Origin: Sistotremastrum niveocremeum HHB9708
Lineage: Eukaryota; Basidiomycota; Agaricomycetes; Sistotremastrales; Sistotremastraceae
Assembly: GCA_001630475.1 (NCBI GenBank)
Contig: KV419436.1
Span: 229,587-293,586, forward strand
DNA length: 64,000 nt
Reading direction: 5' to 3'
Shown: piece by piece, positions 52,399-64,000 of the stretch
How positions within the stretch are numbered: the stretch's first letter is position 1
Layout of the letters: each line of letters starts with the position of its first letter
Notes under the pieces: generated by a model
Databases searched by the model: none
What the model was told of the DNA's origin: nothing
Seen by the model: only the letters and a program-made list of their open reading frames with translations
Made by a program: the position numbers and the translations under genes

Positions 52399-53210
52399 GA
52401 CAGCTTATCAGAAAATCTGCGGCGCCGCGCAGGAGAAGGTCCAATGCCGTCGAGATGGTTCGACAACCTCGCGGTAGGGACTGAGACTGTGCTCCGAGCA
52501 CCATACTCAGGGCCGTTGAACAGATGCGCTGAAGCTTACGAGCTGGGAAGTTATCGAGGATCAGATCGGAAGAGACTAGTGCTAAACTGAAGAGGCCGCC
52601 CAGAATAAGAAATCACTCGGAGACGCGCCCACGGTGCTCTTCTAGGGGTTGCCGCTCGTGAACCTCGGATAGCCTCGGATCCTAGACGCCAAAAAGACAG
52701 AGTGCGAACGGATGAATTGATCTGATTTGGAGACTCGTCGAGCGTGTAGCGTCAAGTCTGGCCGTAGTTTCTCAGCCCTCGATCAAAGGAGTGAAAGGAG
52801 GCGAATCTCACCGAATGACCAGGAGCCCATAGCGCGCTGTAAAGGGCCACTCATGTCATAGAGGAGCGCCCCGCGTGCCTGCAAAGGTACTGGGCAAATT
52901 ATGAGACCGCGATTTGAACGACGCACGACGCAGTACCTGACTTTGAGCATATCCAATGAGATTCCTCAATACAGCAGCTGAGACATAGAACTGGCGATAA
53001 CTGATCGACGTCGAGATTTTCCTTGCCGGAGCGTCTCGCTGCGTTCAGGGACTAACGAATCATAAGTCCAGTTTCCTCGAGACTTTCGATGTATAACTAT
53101 GGATTAGCCACAGCTCGTTGTAGCATTGAATAGTATTTGCACATACCGAACAGAATTATCTTGATTATTTTGTCATGCTCGATATTATTTCGACGGAGAA
53201 GCAAACGGAC
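52399..53210. other. Intergenic region
   Basis: The divergent space between amine oxidase B (-) and the prolyl isomerase gene (+). No gene is supported. The frame at 52339-52590 (+) has no recognisable content. Confidence 0.6.
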
Positions 53211-53937
53211 ATGGCAGAGAGCAAGTCAAATGGATCCGATCTCCGATTCCGACATCTTCACCTCCTCCTCACAAGTCGCTTCAGGCCACAATTATTTCAA
53301 TCATGGCTCGTCTAACTGCTCTTATATTGCTCTCATCTGCTCAATCAAGGCTCTAGTCGTCATTTTGGCAGGTCCGTTTCTCGAAGTCCAAGAAGGCGCC
53401 TTATTTCTTCAACACCTCAACTGGCGAATCGGTCTGGGACTCTCCAGCCGGACTCTCCCAAGCCGAGCTACTGCGGTTCCCTGGAGCAGACTTATTTCTT
53501 TCTGAAAACAAGCCCACTCAGACTTCAGAAGGGGCCTATGCACCCCCAGGCCAAGTTCGAGCTCGCCACATACTCGTGAAGCATTCGGGGAGCAGAAGAC
53601 CGTCCAGTTGGAAGGAGGTATGTGAAGTCATGATGCTCAATTTAAGTCTGATTTGTGATGTGTTTATCAGGATAATATAACTCGTTCTAAGGACGAAGCT
53701 ATCGCAGCACTGCGTGAATATCAAAGCCAGCTGGATGGCACGCCTGAAACCTTCGCTCGATTAGCCGAAATTCATTCCGACGACAATTCACATGACCGCG
53801 GAGGTGATCTCGGCTGGTTCACTCGCGGTCAGATGCAGAAAGCGTTTGAGGATACAACTTTCGCCCTGAAAGTTGGAGAGATCAGTGATGTGATTTCGAC
53901 CGCCAGCGGAGTTCATCTTATCATGAGAACTGGTTGA
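53211..53937 (+). CDS. Pin1/Ess1-type parvulin peptidyl-prolyl isomerase
   Basis: The main exon encodes a WW domain (VRFSKSKKAPYFFNTSTGES then VWDSPAG) and the start of a parvulin domain (GQVRARHILVKHSGSRRPSSW). A GTATGTGA intron (about 53618-53670) leads to DEAIAALREYQSQLDG, FARLAEIHSDDNSHDRGGDL, GWFTRGQMQKAFEDTTFAL and GEISDVISTASGVHLIMRTG, then TGA at 53935. The family binds phospho-Ser/Thr-Pro in the nucleus, including the RNA polymerase II tail. The basic pair needed for phosphate binding (SRRPS) is present. The first Trp of the WW domain is probably supplied by an upstream exon (QSWL joined at 53311 through a weak GTCTAAC donor), giving a start at 53211, but the 5' structure is uncertain. 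Confidence 0.85.
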
Positions 53938-54248
53938 GGTCAATACATTCGCATTTTCCCCATCATAGCCCCAGAGTCTTGGACGTGTTCCACCACCAAC
54001 TTGGTGTCCAAAACGAAGCCTAATTCATTTGCCCCGCGAAGCTCACCGAACTACAAAGACCGTTGGAATCGGTTGAACAGGCTTCGACATTCTCGCATTG
54101 TTATCATCTTCCTCGCTTGATGCCATCGGGATTGAGTCCAGTCGCTCGGCGCACCCACTGCCGCATCAAGAGAAGAAGTCAAGATTTATTTCGATTTTGA
54201 ACAAGACTATTCGAATTATTCGACATACAACCCACAAGGCACCTCTGC

Positions 54249-56490
54249 CTAGACTGGCTTCGGCGGCAAAGGTCCAGTGGTGGGATTCTTAGCGTAAAGA
54301 CTAAGCCCAAGCCTCAACTCTTGATCGAAGTGATCCTTATCCTCTTCGACGAAGGTAGAGTCATCATCCCATGCTTCCGAAGTACCCCAATTGATATGGA
54401 AGTTATCGAGGTTCTTCTTGTTCTCCTCGGACGGGTCTTTCTCGTATGCGAGGGTGAGATAACTGTTGATGGCGAACCAGGTACTGTTGAGAGCGCCCGC
54501 GACCCAGCTATATATGACATCAACCTGAATGATCCCAAAAGTTGCTAGGAATTTGAGTACTCACGCATGACAGGCACTCAGAGCTTCACCGGCGAAGAAG
54601 AGTTTTCCACGAGCTGCGGGCGCTCGAAGTTTGGGGTACATAGGATCGGAATATTCGCCAGGCCCGAAGAACGCGAAAGCACCTAGTCCGAAATCAACAT
54701 CCATTCAAAGTGCACGCTGTCAGACGACGTCAACAAACCTGCCGTCAAAGGATCCTGAATCCAGCTCCACGCGTGATAGTTCTCGGGAGTGTTGTCGAAT
54801 CGGTCCGTCAAGAATTTATAGCTGACTTTATGGACGGCGGAGAGGTCGCGCAAGACGAGCGGGATGAGGGATGGATCAGCTTTGCCACCGGGGCGGATCA
54901 ATGCGCTCAATCGTTCGGCGTCTGCAGTCCAACAATAGCTCACGATGAGCACGGGAGATCTTGGCTTGGTCTTGGTCTTGTCGGGTGGATAAGAGGGATA
55001 TACGCTGACTTGAAGTAAGCATCGTTGGTAACATCACATTCGCATCTAGTCACTCACACAGTACGGATAGGGAAATCCGTGTAACCTGACAATATTACGT
55101 AAGTCAAGTCTTGGGGATTAAATGTCGGCGTTCTTACTTTGGCCTCCCACAATCTTGCCAGTATCGAGTGTCTCCCACCAAGGTGTCTTGAAGCGAATGG
55201 CGATTTTAATAGATGGACCGTACCGCAACTGACGAATGCCGCTCCACTGAGGATAATTCGCCGTGATGATTGCGGTATTCGAGAGATCCATGAAACTCAG
55301 TCGAGGAAGTGGGGTGGTGCAGATGACACTCGTGAATAACTCGCTCTCCTGTTGGCCATTTTTGACGTATGTAACTCTGACCGTGCCTTGCTCCCACTCA
55401 GAAATCGCGGTGACTTTACTGCCGAATTGAACGGGAGTTTTCAAAGATGCCGCCATCTTCTCAGGCAGGACCGACGAGCCGCCGCTGTGTTTTGAATCAG
55501 AAGGTGGGATATGAAGACGACAAATGGACTCACTCAAAACAATACCAGTCTATAGGCTTTCCACTAGTATCTCCGGGCCATGAAAAGGCCACCGATTCCA
55601 AGACGGTCTCGGTGAGGGCACGATCATACCAGCCGGTGGATTTATCAATAGTTTCGAGCCAGAGAATATCGGATGTAGTGAGTTTAGGCTCCTTATGAGC
55701 GACCCAGCTTCGCGTGGAATAAGAGTCGTAGTTTTTGAAAAGGAGTTCGGTGGCAGTGGTGATGTCGTTCTTGACGAAAAGCTGACGAGGTTCGTCGAGC
55801 ACCCAGTCGAGGAATTTGTTGACGCCCTCGAGCTCTCGGAAGTTGGCGCTGATGTAGTCTTTGACTCGGAAAGGATCTTTGCCGGCGGGATCGGTGGAAT
55901 AGCTGATGCCGTTGTAGCAGCGGAAGGTGTTGTCGGATTTGAAGTAGTAGTCGATGAGATCGACGCCGAGATTGCGGTTCCGAAGGAGATCGAAGGTGCG
56001 CTTCATGAAGGGAGTATCGGGGAATCGCATAGCACCGACGTCCTTGAAATATAGTGCATCAGCAAATGGATCTACAGCGAGGCAAAAATAATGAAAAACG
56101 AACATAATAATCGTACTTGTGCTCAGGCTGGTCGGAGCCGGGGAAATGATAGGTGAAGAGGCGTCCACCGACACGATCGCTAGCTTCCAGAATTTTGTAG
56201 GCGATGCCGAGCGATTGGAGAATCATAGCAGTATAGAGACCAGCCGAACCAGCTCCGATGATGCCGACAACAGGAACGGGAGCTTCATCTCCAACCGCTT
56301 TGACCGAAGAGAAAACTTCGGGTTTCGAGACGGGAGCGGGTTTAGGCCAGTCACGAATGATTTTCTCGAGTTCGGGGAGCTTGCTTATCTCTTTCTTGTG
56401 GATCTCGAGATATTTCTTGAGCAAGGCTCGATGACGATGGGCATAGAGATCGACTTCGGGAGAGTGCGAACTGGTGGAGAGCTGGCTCAT
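54249..56490 (-). CDS. FAD-dependent amine oxidase C
   Basis: Seven exons from ATG at 56490 to TAG at 54249, about 630 residues. Motifs: VGIIGAGSAGLYTAMILQSL and ILEASDRVGGRLFTYHF (FAD), GAMRFPDTPFMKRTFDLLRN, SYSTRSWVAHKEP, ILWLETIDKSTGWYDRAL, RFKTPWWETLDTGKIVGGQS, IVSYCWTADAERLSALI, GAFAFFGPGEYSDPMYPKLR and GKLFFAGEALSACHAWVAGA. The layout and intron positions match copies A and B, so the three arose by local duplication. C is closer to A than to B. The C-terminus is acidic (DDDSTFVEEDKDHFDQELRL). A TATA box sits 53 bp upstream. No frameshift or missing motif was seen, so it is likely active. Confidence 0.9.
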
Positions 56491-56542
56491 GTTGGAAAGG
56501 TCTCAAGGTGGGAGTCCTGTACGATGTCTACGCCAGGCATGA

Positions 56543-56550
56543 GCTTTATA
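56543..56550 (-). promoter_or_regulatory. TATA box of amine oxidase C
   Basis: TATAAAGC on the minus strand lies about 55 bp upstream of the start codon at 56490. Confidence 0.45.
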
Positions 56551-58844
56551 GGAGTGCGCAAAGGCCCAATTACAAACGTTCAGTGAACCGAACAATGTCG
56601 AAATCAACACCGTACCTGGTAATTCATGATGGCGGCAAAGATCTCCACTCAAGTCAGCTGTCAACAAACGTGCAAGCGTTGGAGAAGAAACTCTTCCGTC
56701 CATCGACGACAGAACCATAGGTTCCGCTCCATGATATGTTATGGGCAAAGGGTAGCCTGATATAGAAAGAACAATAACGGTGAGGCCCGCCGAAATACTT
56801 CTCGCCCCTATAGCACGTACAAGAGTAGACAAGATGAGGGCTGCTTTCGAACCCCACAATACACGGACACGGACATTCCTTCGTTCCAGGCAGGTAATAG
56901 TGCATTGTCCCAGGCGTATAAATGAGTTGCCGAGACCGGAACGATCAGAATGTTGGCGCTGACTTGACTAACCCCGGGTCATGAGATCCACCACGAGGCA
57001 CCATCAGGGGGTGAAGACTCAAATAGCAGGCCTAGAAGTGCGGAGTGTAAGATGATGTTCCTCGCCCTCGACGCGTGTATCTCATTGACTCCAATCACTG
57101 TGAGAACATCGACCAAACTATCTTTCCGTTGTTATCGCAATCGTTAGCTCTGATAGTGTATTTCCGGATAAACTCGACAACCAGATAATTCAATATCGTT
57201 TCAAGTGTGTTTATTGTCGACATCGCTCCGTGTTTCATTATGCGCATCGGCAGTTCTGAGAATCGGCAATCCTATTCAGTGCGCACATACGTACTTCACG
57301 CCGTCGAAGACGCATGTCGATTCTTCTTCTGTGTATTCCGATGAGATCATTTCAATTTGAATAGTCGAATTCCATGCTTCGAGCTCTGTGTTGGAAAGAA
57401 ATCCACGGGGTCATTGACAGTGCCAAAATCAGCCAGATCCACACCCAGTTCGTTCCATGAGGCCGGCCATCATTATAAAGCTAATCATCCGGATGCGTAA
57501 TGGAGCGTTGGCAGCTAAACACTGAGACAGGAAACGCTCCGCCAGTCCACGAGTCCAAAGAATCGTCGCATTCTCCGATCGCTTGACGCACTAGCACTGG
57601 AGCAAAATCTGCTTCCGGTCGGAGTCCGGAATGATTACGTAACAATGCCCTAACCGCAAGTCAGAGAGGCAAGAACGACAGCTTCGCGAAGCGAAGTTAA
57701 CAAGACGTCGCGCACGGCCAGAGACATCACGCGCCATAGATTTAGATAGCAACGCGCGTGTGGAGTGCGATTTCGTAATCCTTTTCTAGACCGCCAGGAG
57801 AGACACCCTTCACCCATGTTGACGGTTATTCGTAGATCGAAGCAAAGATCGAAGAGCGTCAAACAAGATGACGAAATGCGCTAAAGCGAATGGCAAGTGA
57901 GAACTCTTGATAGGCATGGTCCTGTTCAGTGATTATCTTCGGGACGCCATCCCGTAGGTGGGGCAATCGACACATCGACAGCGCTTCACTAGGTTTGAAG
58001 GAACACTGGTCGCATCATTTCATCGGGAGATAGGTAGAATCTGAAAGCGGATAAATCATAGGTTGAATTCAATTCTAAGGTCATACCTTGATCCACAACG
58101 GTCAGAAACTCTCTATGTCGGTGACAGCTGATCTCCGATATCATAGACTATTAGGTGCCTTGTAAATCACCTTCGAGGACTCGGAGGGATCCACCAAATC
58201 GTCAACTGCTATGACATTGAAGGAACGTCGACAATAAGGAGTAGGCCTTGCGTCACGGACAAAACCGGTCTTGCAGGCATGGACACAAAGATTAAGGAGC
58301 AGTTTGGACGCTCAGCGAATAAAATCTTGCCACGCATCTATTGCATGATCAGTCGTCAAAAGGAATGAGAAAGAATGAGACGCGTTGATGAACGGGTGAT
58401 CCGGACAACTCACGGTCCAGATAAAGCCACGCTCCAATTCAAACTATCTTAATCCTTCCAACACTCTAGCTGACTTCCGTACTTCTGTTTACTCCAGTCA
58501 AATAGGTGCCCTCATAGCCAGCTCTAACAAGGACGGGCCGTCGGCGGCTCCAGTGATCCTGGCGATTTGAAATACACGGATAAGGTTAAATGGACCAGGA
58601 TTTTCTGCAGAAGACAGCAAGGAGGATATCAGAGCCAATATCGTTGATCATGCAGCAAACGCTCGAGAGTAATACAGCAAAGCAGCGAAAGTCTTGGTTT
58701 CACGAGAGGAAGCGGACTTTCAAAATATTGCACCACTTTGTCGCCCGATATCGCCGAACCTCCTTCGTGATAACTCTGTTCAGCATAATTCTCGAATTCG
58801 ACATAAGGTCCTATATATAAGTACATTTTGAGATAGAAAAAATG
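56551..58844. other. Long intergenic stretch
   Basis: No gene is supported across 2.3 kb. Short frames on both strands (for example 56503-56859 on the minus strand, 57650-57862 on the minus strand, 58590-58820 on the plus strand) have no recognisable motif or splice partners. Confidence 0.6.
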
Positions 58845-60291
58845 TTAGAAGGTGGGAGTCAACCGCCGGCCGAGAGACTTTACTCCAGAACGCCAGCGAT
58901 GCCACCTAATAAGGCTCTTGGGCGCGACAGCTGGGGGAGCCTCGGGACAGCTGTAAGATTCGTATATATCGTAGATGAGATCTTCGATAAACTCCAGTCG
59001 AACAAGAGCAAACCTCCGCTGTGAGCCATCCTCGACTGTCTGGTAGAACAAGGTGTGACCGGAACGTGCGTGTCGCAAATCGATGGCTTTAAGAGAGTGA
59101 AATACATCTTTGAGGTATATCAACTGGCCTAGCAGCGGAAGACGTTGTGCATTGCTTCCAGTACGATGCACGGAGAGGTACACAAGTTTTGGAAAGAGAG
59201 GCTGGTCAGTTTTGCAAAAGCGGCGAAGCTGGAAGTTGAGAGTGGGCTTCAGTATATTCGGCACGTTCAAAGGTTAGAAGACAACTCACGTTTGGCGGGA
59301 TAAGTAATCCATATAATTGCATGAGAGACGGAAAGACGCGATTTAGCGCATGCACAACATCCCCAGTCATGTTCACTCTGTGAGGTGCTATGTGAAGCCT
59401 CTGAAGATTAGGAAAGGTGACATTTTCGTTTGACAGGCGCATGAAATGCTCGTCGATGAACGTTCCGTTCGAGGTATACATCACCCTCAGTTGCGAGAAT
59501 GCGCCGCTCGTGGCACAAGTGGGAACAAGGACAAGGCTGGGGCTGTTAATCTCCCACAATTGTGGTAGGTGGGCTATGCCATCGAGTAGGTCTTGGGGGT
59601 ATTGAAAGTGGGCAGGTTCTTTCGGGAAGAACAACCTCAATCCCTTTATCGTAGGATGATCAAGAATGAGGCGGGCTATCACAGAGTAATGCAGTGCTTG
59701 TTCTGGCGATGCATGCATCGTCACTCTCAGTTTGATGAGCTTCGGGATGTGCAGCCGCGGGAGAACGGAGCGAAGGATGCTCATCGTAAGAAAATCCTGA
59801 CTTCCGCGAATCTCAAGGTCCAGATTATTAAGCTGGTGCATTGACTGGAAAAGCTCCAGAAAAAGCCCTGCTCCAAACTCGTTCAACATCCCAGTCAATG
59901 GCAGCGGAATGCCGGTCTCATATTCCAATGCAAGTTTCTTCACATATTGCGCTCGAGCGCGAATGAATCCCAACGACGTCCTGACGAAGCCAGGCCTGAA
60001 ATTGAACCGATTAAGCGATAGAGTCGTCCATCGGTAACCATCGGCCGCGTTGTAGACGTCGTGGCATGTTAAGCAGATGTTTAACAAGTCATGCTTCGCA
60101 CCAGTCCTCCTGGCGATACGCGCGATAAGAACGATGAGCTCTAAGGGCAGCTTTCTCGGGAGTGGGGGCGGTGATTCGACGGGAAGGCGTGACTGCCTTG
60201 GCGGTTCCATGAAATCAAGAGCGTCTGAGAATAGACGTCGTATCGCGGAGGTGGATTTTTTCACCACCAGCTGAAGGCGGGGACGTGCCAT
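58845..60291 (-). CDS. F-box-like protein
   Basis: Two exons (60291 to about 59289, and about 59230 to 58845), joined at a GTGAGTTG donor and a CTTCCAG acceptor, give about 460 residues. The first exon holds an F-box-like segment (RKLPLELIVLIARIARRTGA, then LLNICLTCHDVYNAADGYRW) at residues about 45-95. Leucine-rich segments follow (LNNLDLEIRGSQDFLTMSIL; LHIPKLIKLRVTMHAS; FPNLQRLHIAPHRV), typical of the large Agaricomycete F-box families. These are presumed adaptors of SCF ubiquitin ligases; the target is unknown. No close relation to the other F-box-like gene in the window (21952-24157) was obvious. Confidence 0.65.
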
Positions 60292-61336
60292 GATAGCAGG
60301 CGATGTAGCTGGTCAAGAGAGGCTGTTGAATGCGGTGTTTGGGCTTGTATTGGATTACCTAACACGCGAATCGAACATTCGGACGTATCGCAGTACAGAA
60401 CAGTCAAGACAAGAAGACGTCTCTTGTTTGCAAAGGTGAGCCTATTTTCAAAGCCTTGGAACCCATTCAAAAACGATTTAAAAGCATTGACCGCGGGAGA
60501 AATTGTCTCGACTCGATGCCACTGGAAACAGGATCGTTTCCGACGAGAGTCGAATTTACGAAGAGGCACTCGACAGAACTTGCCTGGGCTGCTCCCAGAG
60601 TACAAAGAACAGATATTGTCAGCCCTGTTGAAGACGACGCTTGACGCAGAGCGGGCCATTGATTTACACGACCAGGTGGCGGTTGCCACGAGCTACGACC
60701 GAAGGTGTGAGTCCTCATTCTTTCGATGATAAGACACCGACCTCTGACTGAAGCCAGAAAAGTGAAGAATCAGGTCCAACACAAGTGTTGACCAGAGTTC
60801 GTCGAGCACGCCTCCAAGAGATACTTTTCCTGTCGGATTCTCAAGAGAAAATGGAAATGGAATGCCCCTAGCATTGAGCGGTTCAAGAAAATGAAGAGCT
60901 CGGTCTCCACGAGAAGTCTACATACAGCTTCCGACGTCAAAGAGACATAGGATTGCTGAAAGCTTGCAAGCGAGTGCACTTCTCTGGTGATGGGCGCTTA
61001 GGGCAGTCCAGAGGAGAGCGCGCAGATCAGCATAAATCAGACATCGCAGAACCATAAAAACGGCTGTTGACTCCCATAAATCAGCAGGCAGGGAAGCCTA
61101 GGAATGTGATGGGTGTGCTCAGCTCCTGAGCAGGGTTGCCGTATTTCTCAGATAGGAACAAGCCCCTGAATGTAGAATGTAAGATGAATATTTTCACAGC
61201 ATTGTGGGATGTTGCTTACGCTAACTGGGTATTCTAGGTTATTTCCAACTGATCCGTCGACTTTTGGTCCTTATGATTGGTCAACGAACCCGTCCCATCC
61301 TAAGCGTCGTCGCCCATAGCGTTGTTCATTGCATGA
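60292..61336. other. Intergenic stretch
   Basis: No gene is supported. Overlapping short frames around 60261-60729 on both strands contradict each other and carry no known motif. Confidence 0.55.
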
Positions 61337-62486
61337 ATGCGCTCTCAAGAAAATAAACGGCGTCTCTTCGAGAGCGTCGATGGCGAAGATCTGTACAGAT
61401 GGATCGGTTGTCGAGCCATGCCCATCCAATCAGTTTCAAGGAAAAGCATTGCTGTACGTCCACTGTCGCTGGCGCGATTCGTGGAGATCCCAGCAGCTGA
61501 CTGGCGCCTTTTCAAATTTGGGTCTAGCGTGTCTCATTGCATTGAATGGACCTTGTAGTATGTCATGAAGGTGATAAAGGGTGGTCATGAGGAAAGAGCC
61601 TGAGCGGGAGGAAGAAGACGAGCCTGAGCGGAGCGTAGAATTTTTTGCTCGTCTTAGCACTCTGGCTAAGCTTACCGGCCTCAACGATTCACAGAGACTC
61701 TCTCAAGACTCTGGTCCACTGGTCCACTCCTTCTCCGGCCCTCCTACTAGTACGTCTTGAAATTTAGTGGAGGCTGTACCGCCCCTCCCAAAGGATTTTT
61801 CATCATGACCGGCTCCCTCCGGCAGGTCATCTTCACGACGCTCACTCGCTTCTTCCTACAATGATATCACATTTGGAAGTCTGGTTTCTGCTCCAAAGCC
61901 TCTTCGAAACCTTCTTGGTCCCTCAAGAGTACCACCAGGAGAGGAGCGAGAGACACCGGCGAGTCGAGATTGACAGTCTCTCGAGGATAGTTCGAACTGT
62001 AAGGATGCTGTGCATTTCCATTCCAATAGATGGTATGTCTTTCCTTCGCTCTTACATCGCTTGGTATTGATATTGATCTATGAACTAGCGGACATATTCT
62101 CCACTATCTCCTTGCCAGGTTTTGGAGCCTCGAGAACTGTCGCCCTTATCTCTTCTTTGGACCAAGCTCAGGATTCAGACCGAAGTGGGACCAATATTCT
62201 CTGGAACGTTCTCGCAGAAAACAGACCGCACAAGAAGTCCATTAATATTGTCAAGGCTATGCCTCCCCGTTGGAACAGAGAGCAGAGCGGTCATATGTAT
62301 ATATACGAGGTGTGCCCTATCAGTGCTTGGTACTCCTATCATACACTCGGTTTCGGTCTCTTCAAAGCGTTACGTCTTTCGCAAATGAATGCCCTTAACC
62401 TCGTACGACTCCCCAACTGCGATGTAGGCTCGGTACATCCTCTCCTACGCGAAGGCAAATTTTCGATCTATCCATTCTTTTCATGA
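61337..62486 (+). CDS. Tentative hypothetical gene
   Basis: A plausible exon chain reads NKRRLFESVDGEDLYRWIGC to HCIEWTL, then after a short intron (GTAGTATG donor about 61555, CATGAG acceptor about 61590) EPEREEEDEPERSVEFFARL. This is followed by a GTACGTC donor at 61751. A later part reads LVPQEYHQERSERHRRVEID, then after a GTATGTCT intron (about 62033-62089) DIFSTISLPGFGASRTVALI to a stop at 62484. The join between the middle parts is uncertain and in-frame stops lie between them. No domain is recognised, so this may be a real gene with undetermined splicing or a decayed one. Confidence 0.35.
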
Positions 62487-63085
62487 TATCTTGCGTCGTC
62501 GTACCTTGGTGAAAGACCGGCCCAACGTTCCTCCTCATCACACATGCGTAATTTGAGTCTGGGTCTTGTGTCTCTTTAGCTCAGCGCTAACGGGCCGACC
62601 AGCAATGTCTGAAATATTCGCCTAACGTACCACCATGGCTTGCAGGTGGCGGATATTCGCTGAATCTCTCCATCACTATCCTATCCTAGCTTTGAACACG
62701 GTCCTGTTCCAGTGACCCTGCTCATCGAATGTTCCAGTCCTCTGCATGATACTCGGCCCTATTACCTATCCTTTTGAAACGAAAAAGTGACCCGCGATAG
62801 CTTCAGTTTCAAATGCATTTTTCTTGACCTGCTCCCGCATTCGGCCTTCCGAGCCCCGGTTGTCCTGTCCTTGTTGTCCGGAGAACTCCAGATTCGTGTA
62901 CTGCAGGAGTGCGTCAAGAATTGCTACAATAGATACCGCAGTCCCTCTTCTACTACATGTCTCACGCAGGAAGAGTAGGATGCTGAAGAGGGACGATCTG
63001 TCAATCGTCACCTGATTTCAATGTCTAGAGCGCGGTCAAAAAGTATCTTACAAAATTCAGATGCTTGTACATGTACGCTAGATGC
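62487..63085. other. Intergenic stretch
   Basis: Nothing recognisable on either strand. It contains the 3' end region of the DUF7330-like gene. Confidence 0.55.
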
Positions 63086-64000
63086 TTACGATCTCGCGGG
63101 TTCCTCTACGAGCTCATCCTCATACATGATCGTCATAGTGCTCTCTTTATCGGTGCGGGCAATGAGATTGTCTCCGTCCCACGTCTGCCATTTTGTGTAT
63201 CCAGTCCCCTCAAGCTTCCCGATGAAGTATTGACTATCTCCTGAAGCGCTAAACGACTTCTCCGAGAACACGGTCAAATTCTCTTCGACTCCCGCGCTGA
63301 AGATCAGTTTCCCGGTGAAGCGCGGGTGATTAGAGAAGAGTGGGCCCTTGAATGAGCGAGGGAGATAGAGTACTGTCGACCCAGAACCATTGACTTCCGC
63401 CCATATAAAGGCGTCTTTAGCTTTATCCTGACCGGGGATCAGTTCGATTTCTGACATGTAAGAGCAAAATAAGACGCACGAGATGAACAGAGCACCCTGT
63501 TGTGCCTTGGAATCTCATCACCGCACGAACAGGCTTCTCTCCTCCATTAACAACCAGTATCTTCGCATCGAGATATCCTTTCAGCAGCGTCAGACAGAGG
63601 TTCCACGGAACGGTCTTCAACTCTGGGTGTATGACGGGCTTGAGGATTTCTTCGGGAATCTTGAGCGTGGGATCCACGACCCATGTACCCTTGACGAGAG
63701 GGGCTTCCGCTTCGTGGATGTTTAGATGATTCGTGCGTCCAGCGATGTGACTAGGGCCTGCGGCTGCCGGGAATGTTTGATTAGTTCAAACAACGCCTTC
63801 GACAGATATTATAGTGCCATGAACTTACCAGAACGTGATGCTGGGTTGGGACTGAGTGATTGAGAGCGGTTGGAGTTGAATTCCGATGACTTTGCATCTA
63901 GAAATTATGGAAACGATTAGCGTTCATGTTCGGAAGTAGGGTCCTCCCCTGAGCGGGCTCCGAATTTTAGCAAACCTTATTCAAAGTCCCCCGTCCACCC
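63086..64000 (-). CDS. DUF7330-like protein, 5' end beyond window
   Basis: The gene is read on the minus strand and continues off the right edge. Exons contain NHLNIHEAEAPLVKGTWVVD, PTLKIPEEILKPVIHPELKT, then after an intron SEIELIPGQDKAKDAFIWAE, GSTVLYLPRSFKGPLFSNHP and a C-terminal KWQTWDGDNLIARTDKESTM before the stop at 63086. The pattern 'VxGTYVVDPxLxIP', then 'LPRSFxGP', then 'WDGDxxxxxT' is that of the uncharacterised basidiomycete DUF7330 family. The intron between the two main exons seems to start with GC (CAAG-GCACAAC, about 63508) and end at ATGTCAG (63458). Function unknown. Confidence 0.6.

Overview
The window looks like nuclear DNA of a basidiomycete fungus, most likely an Agaricomycete. 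Almost every recognisable gene is cut by short (about 45-65 bp) GT-AG introns with CTNAC-like branch points. The gene content is also typical of that group: a DUF6532 protein, a Plavaka transposase, a transposon carrying a Ulp1-type protease, a DUF7330-like protein, F-box-like/leucine-rich proteins and flavin amine oxidases. No bacterial-style operons, rRNA or CRISPR array were seen. All exon joins given here were read by eye; no database search was run.

Layout: 1-1846 has no convincing gene and holds a dispersed repeat that recurs inverted near 15.4-15.8 kb. 1847-6736 (-) is a DUF6532 gene broken by two short inverted-repeat DNA elements, one of which contains an 860-base assembly gap. 7119-8611 (-) is an unrecognised multi-exon gene, divergent from an intact Plavaka (CACTA-like) transposase at 8798-12272 (+). 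12414-13152 (-) encodes a coiled-coil/acidic protein and 14683-15186 (+) a small acidic protein. 16234-19812 (-) holds two tandem aldo-keto reductase homologues that both lack three of the four catalytic residues of the family. 21952-24157 (-) is an F-box-like/LRR-type protein. 24.2-31.2 kb is gene-poor and contains degenerate duplicated fragments. 31256-33164 (+) is a membrane-anchored glycosyltransferase-like gene.

33775-56490 is a cluster of three paralogous FAD amine oxidases (-), interleaved with a complex I 9.5-kDa subunit gene, a HyuA-only 5-oxoprolinase homologue and a Pin1/Ess1 prolyl isomerase. The first amine oxidase carries a three-level nest: a 9,139-bp Ty1/copia retrotransposon with identical 292-bp LTRs sits inside one of its introns, and a 4,690-bp TA-target pogo-type DNA transposon sits inside the copia pol gene. 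That pogo element encodes, by an all-phase-0 five-exon model, one 1,308-residue protein fusing a Ulp1-type cysteine protease to a DDE transposase. It is the strongest candidate here for an unusual system. 58845-60291 (-) is an F-box-like gene, 61337-62486 (+) a tentative gene, and the right edge cuts a DUF7330-like gene (-).

How the genes may work together: the amine oxidases, the 5-oxoprolinase-like protein and the AKR homologues could all act in amine, amino-acid or glutathione-related small-molecule metabolism, but nothing in the sequence proves a shared pathway. The mobile elements explain most of the structural disruption.
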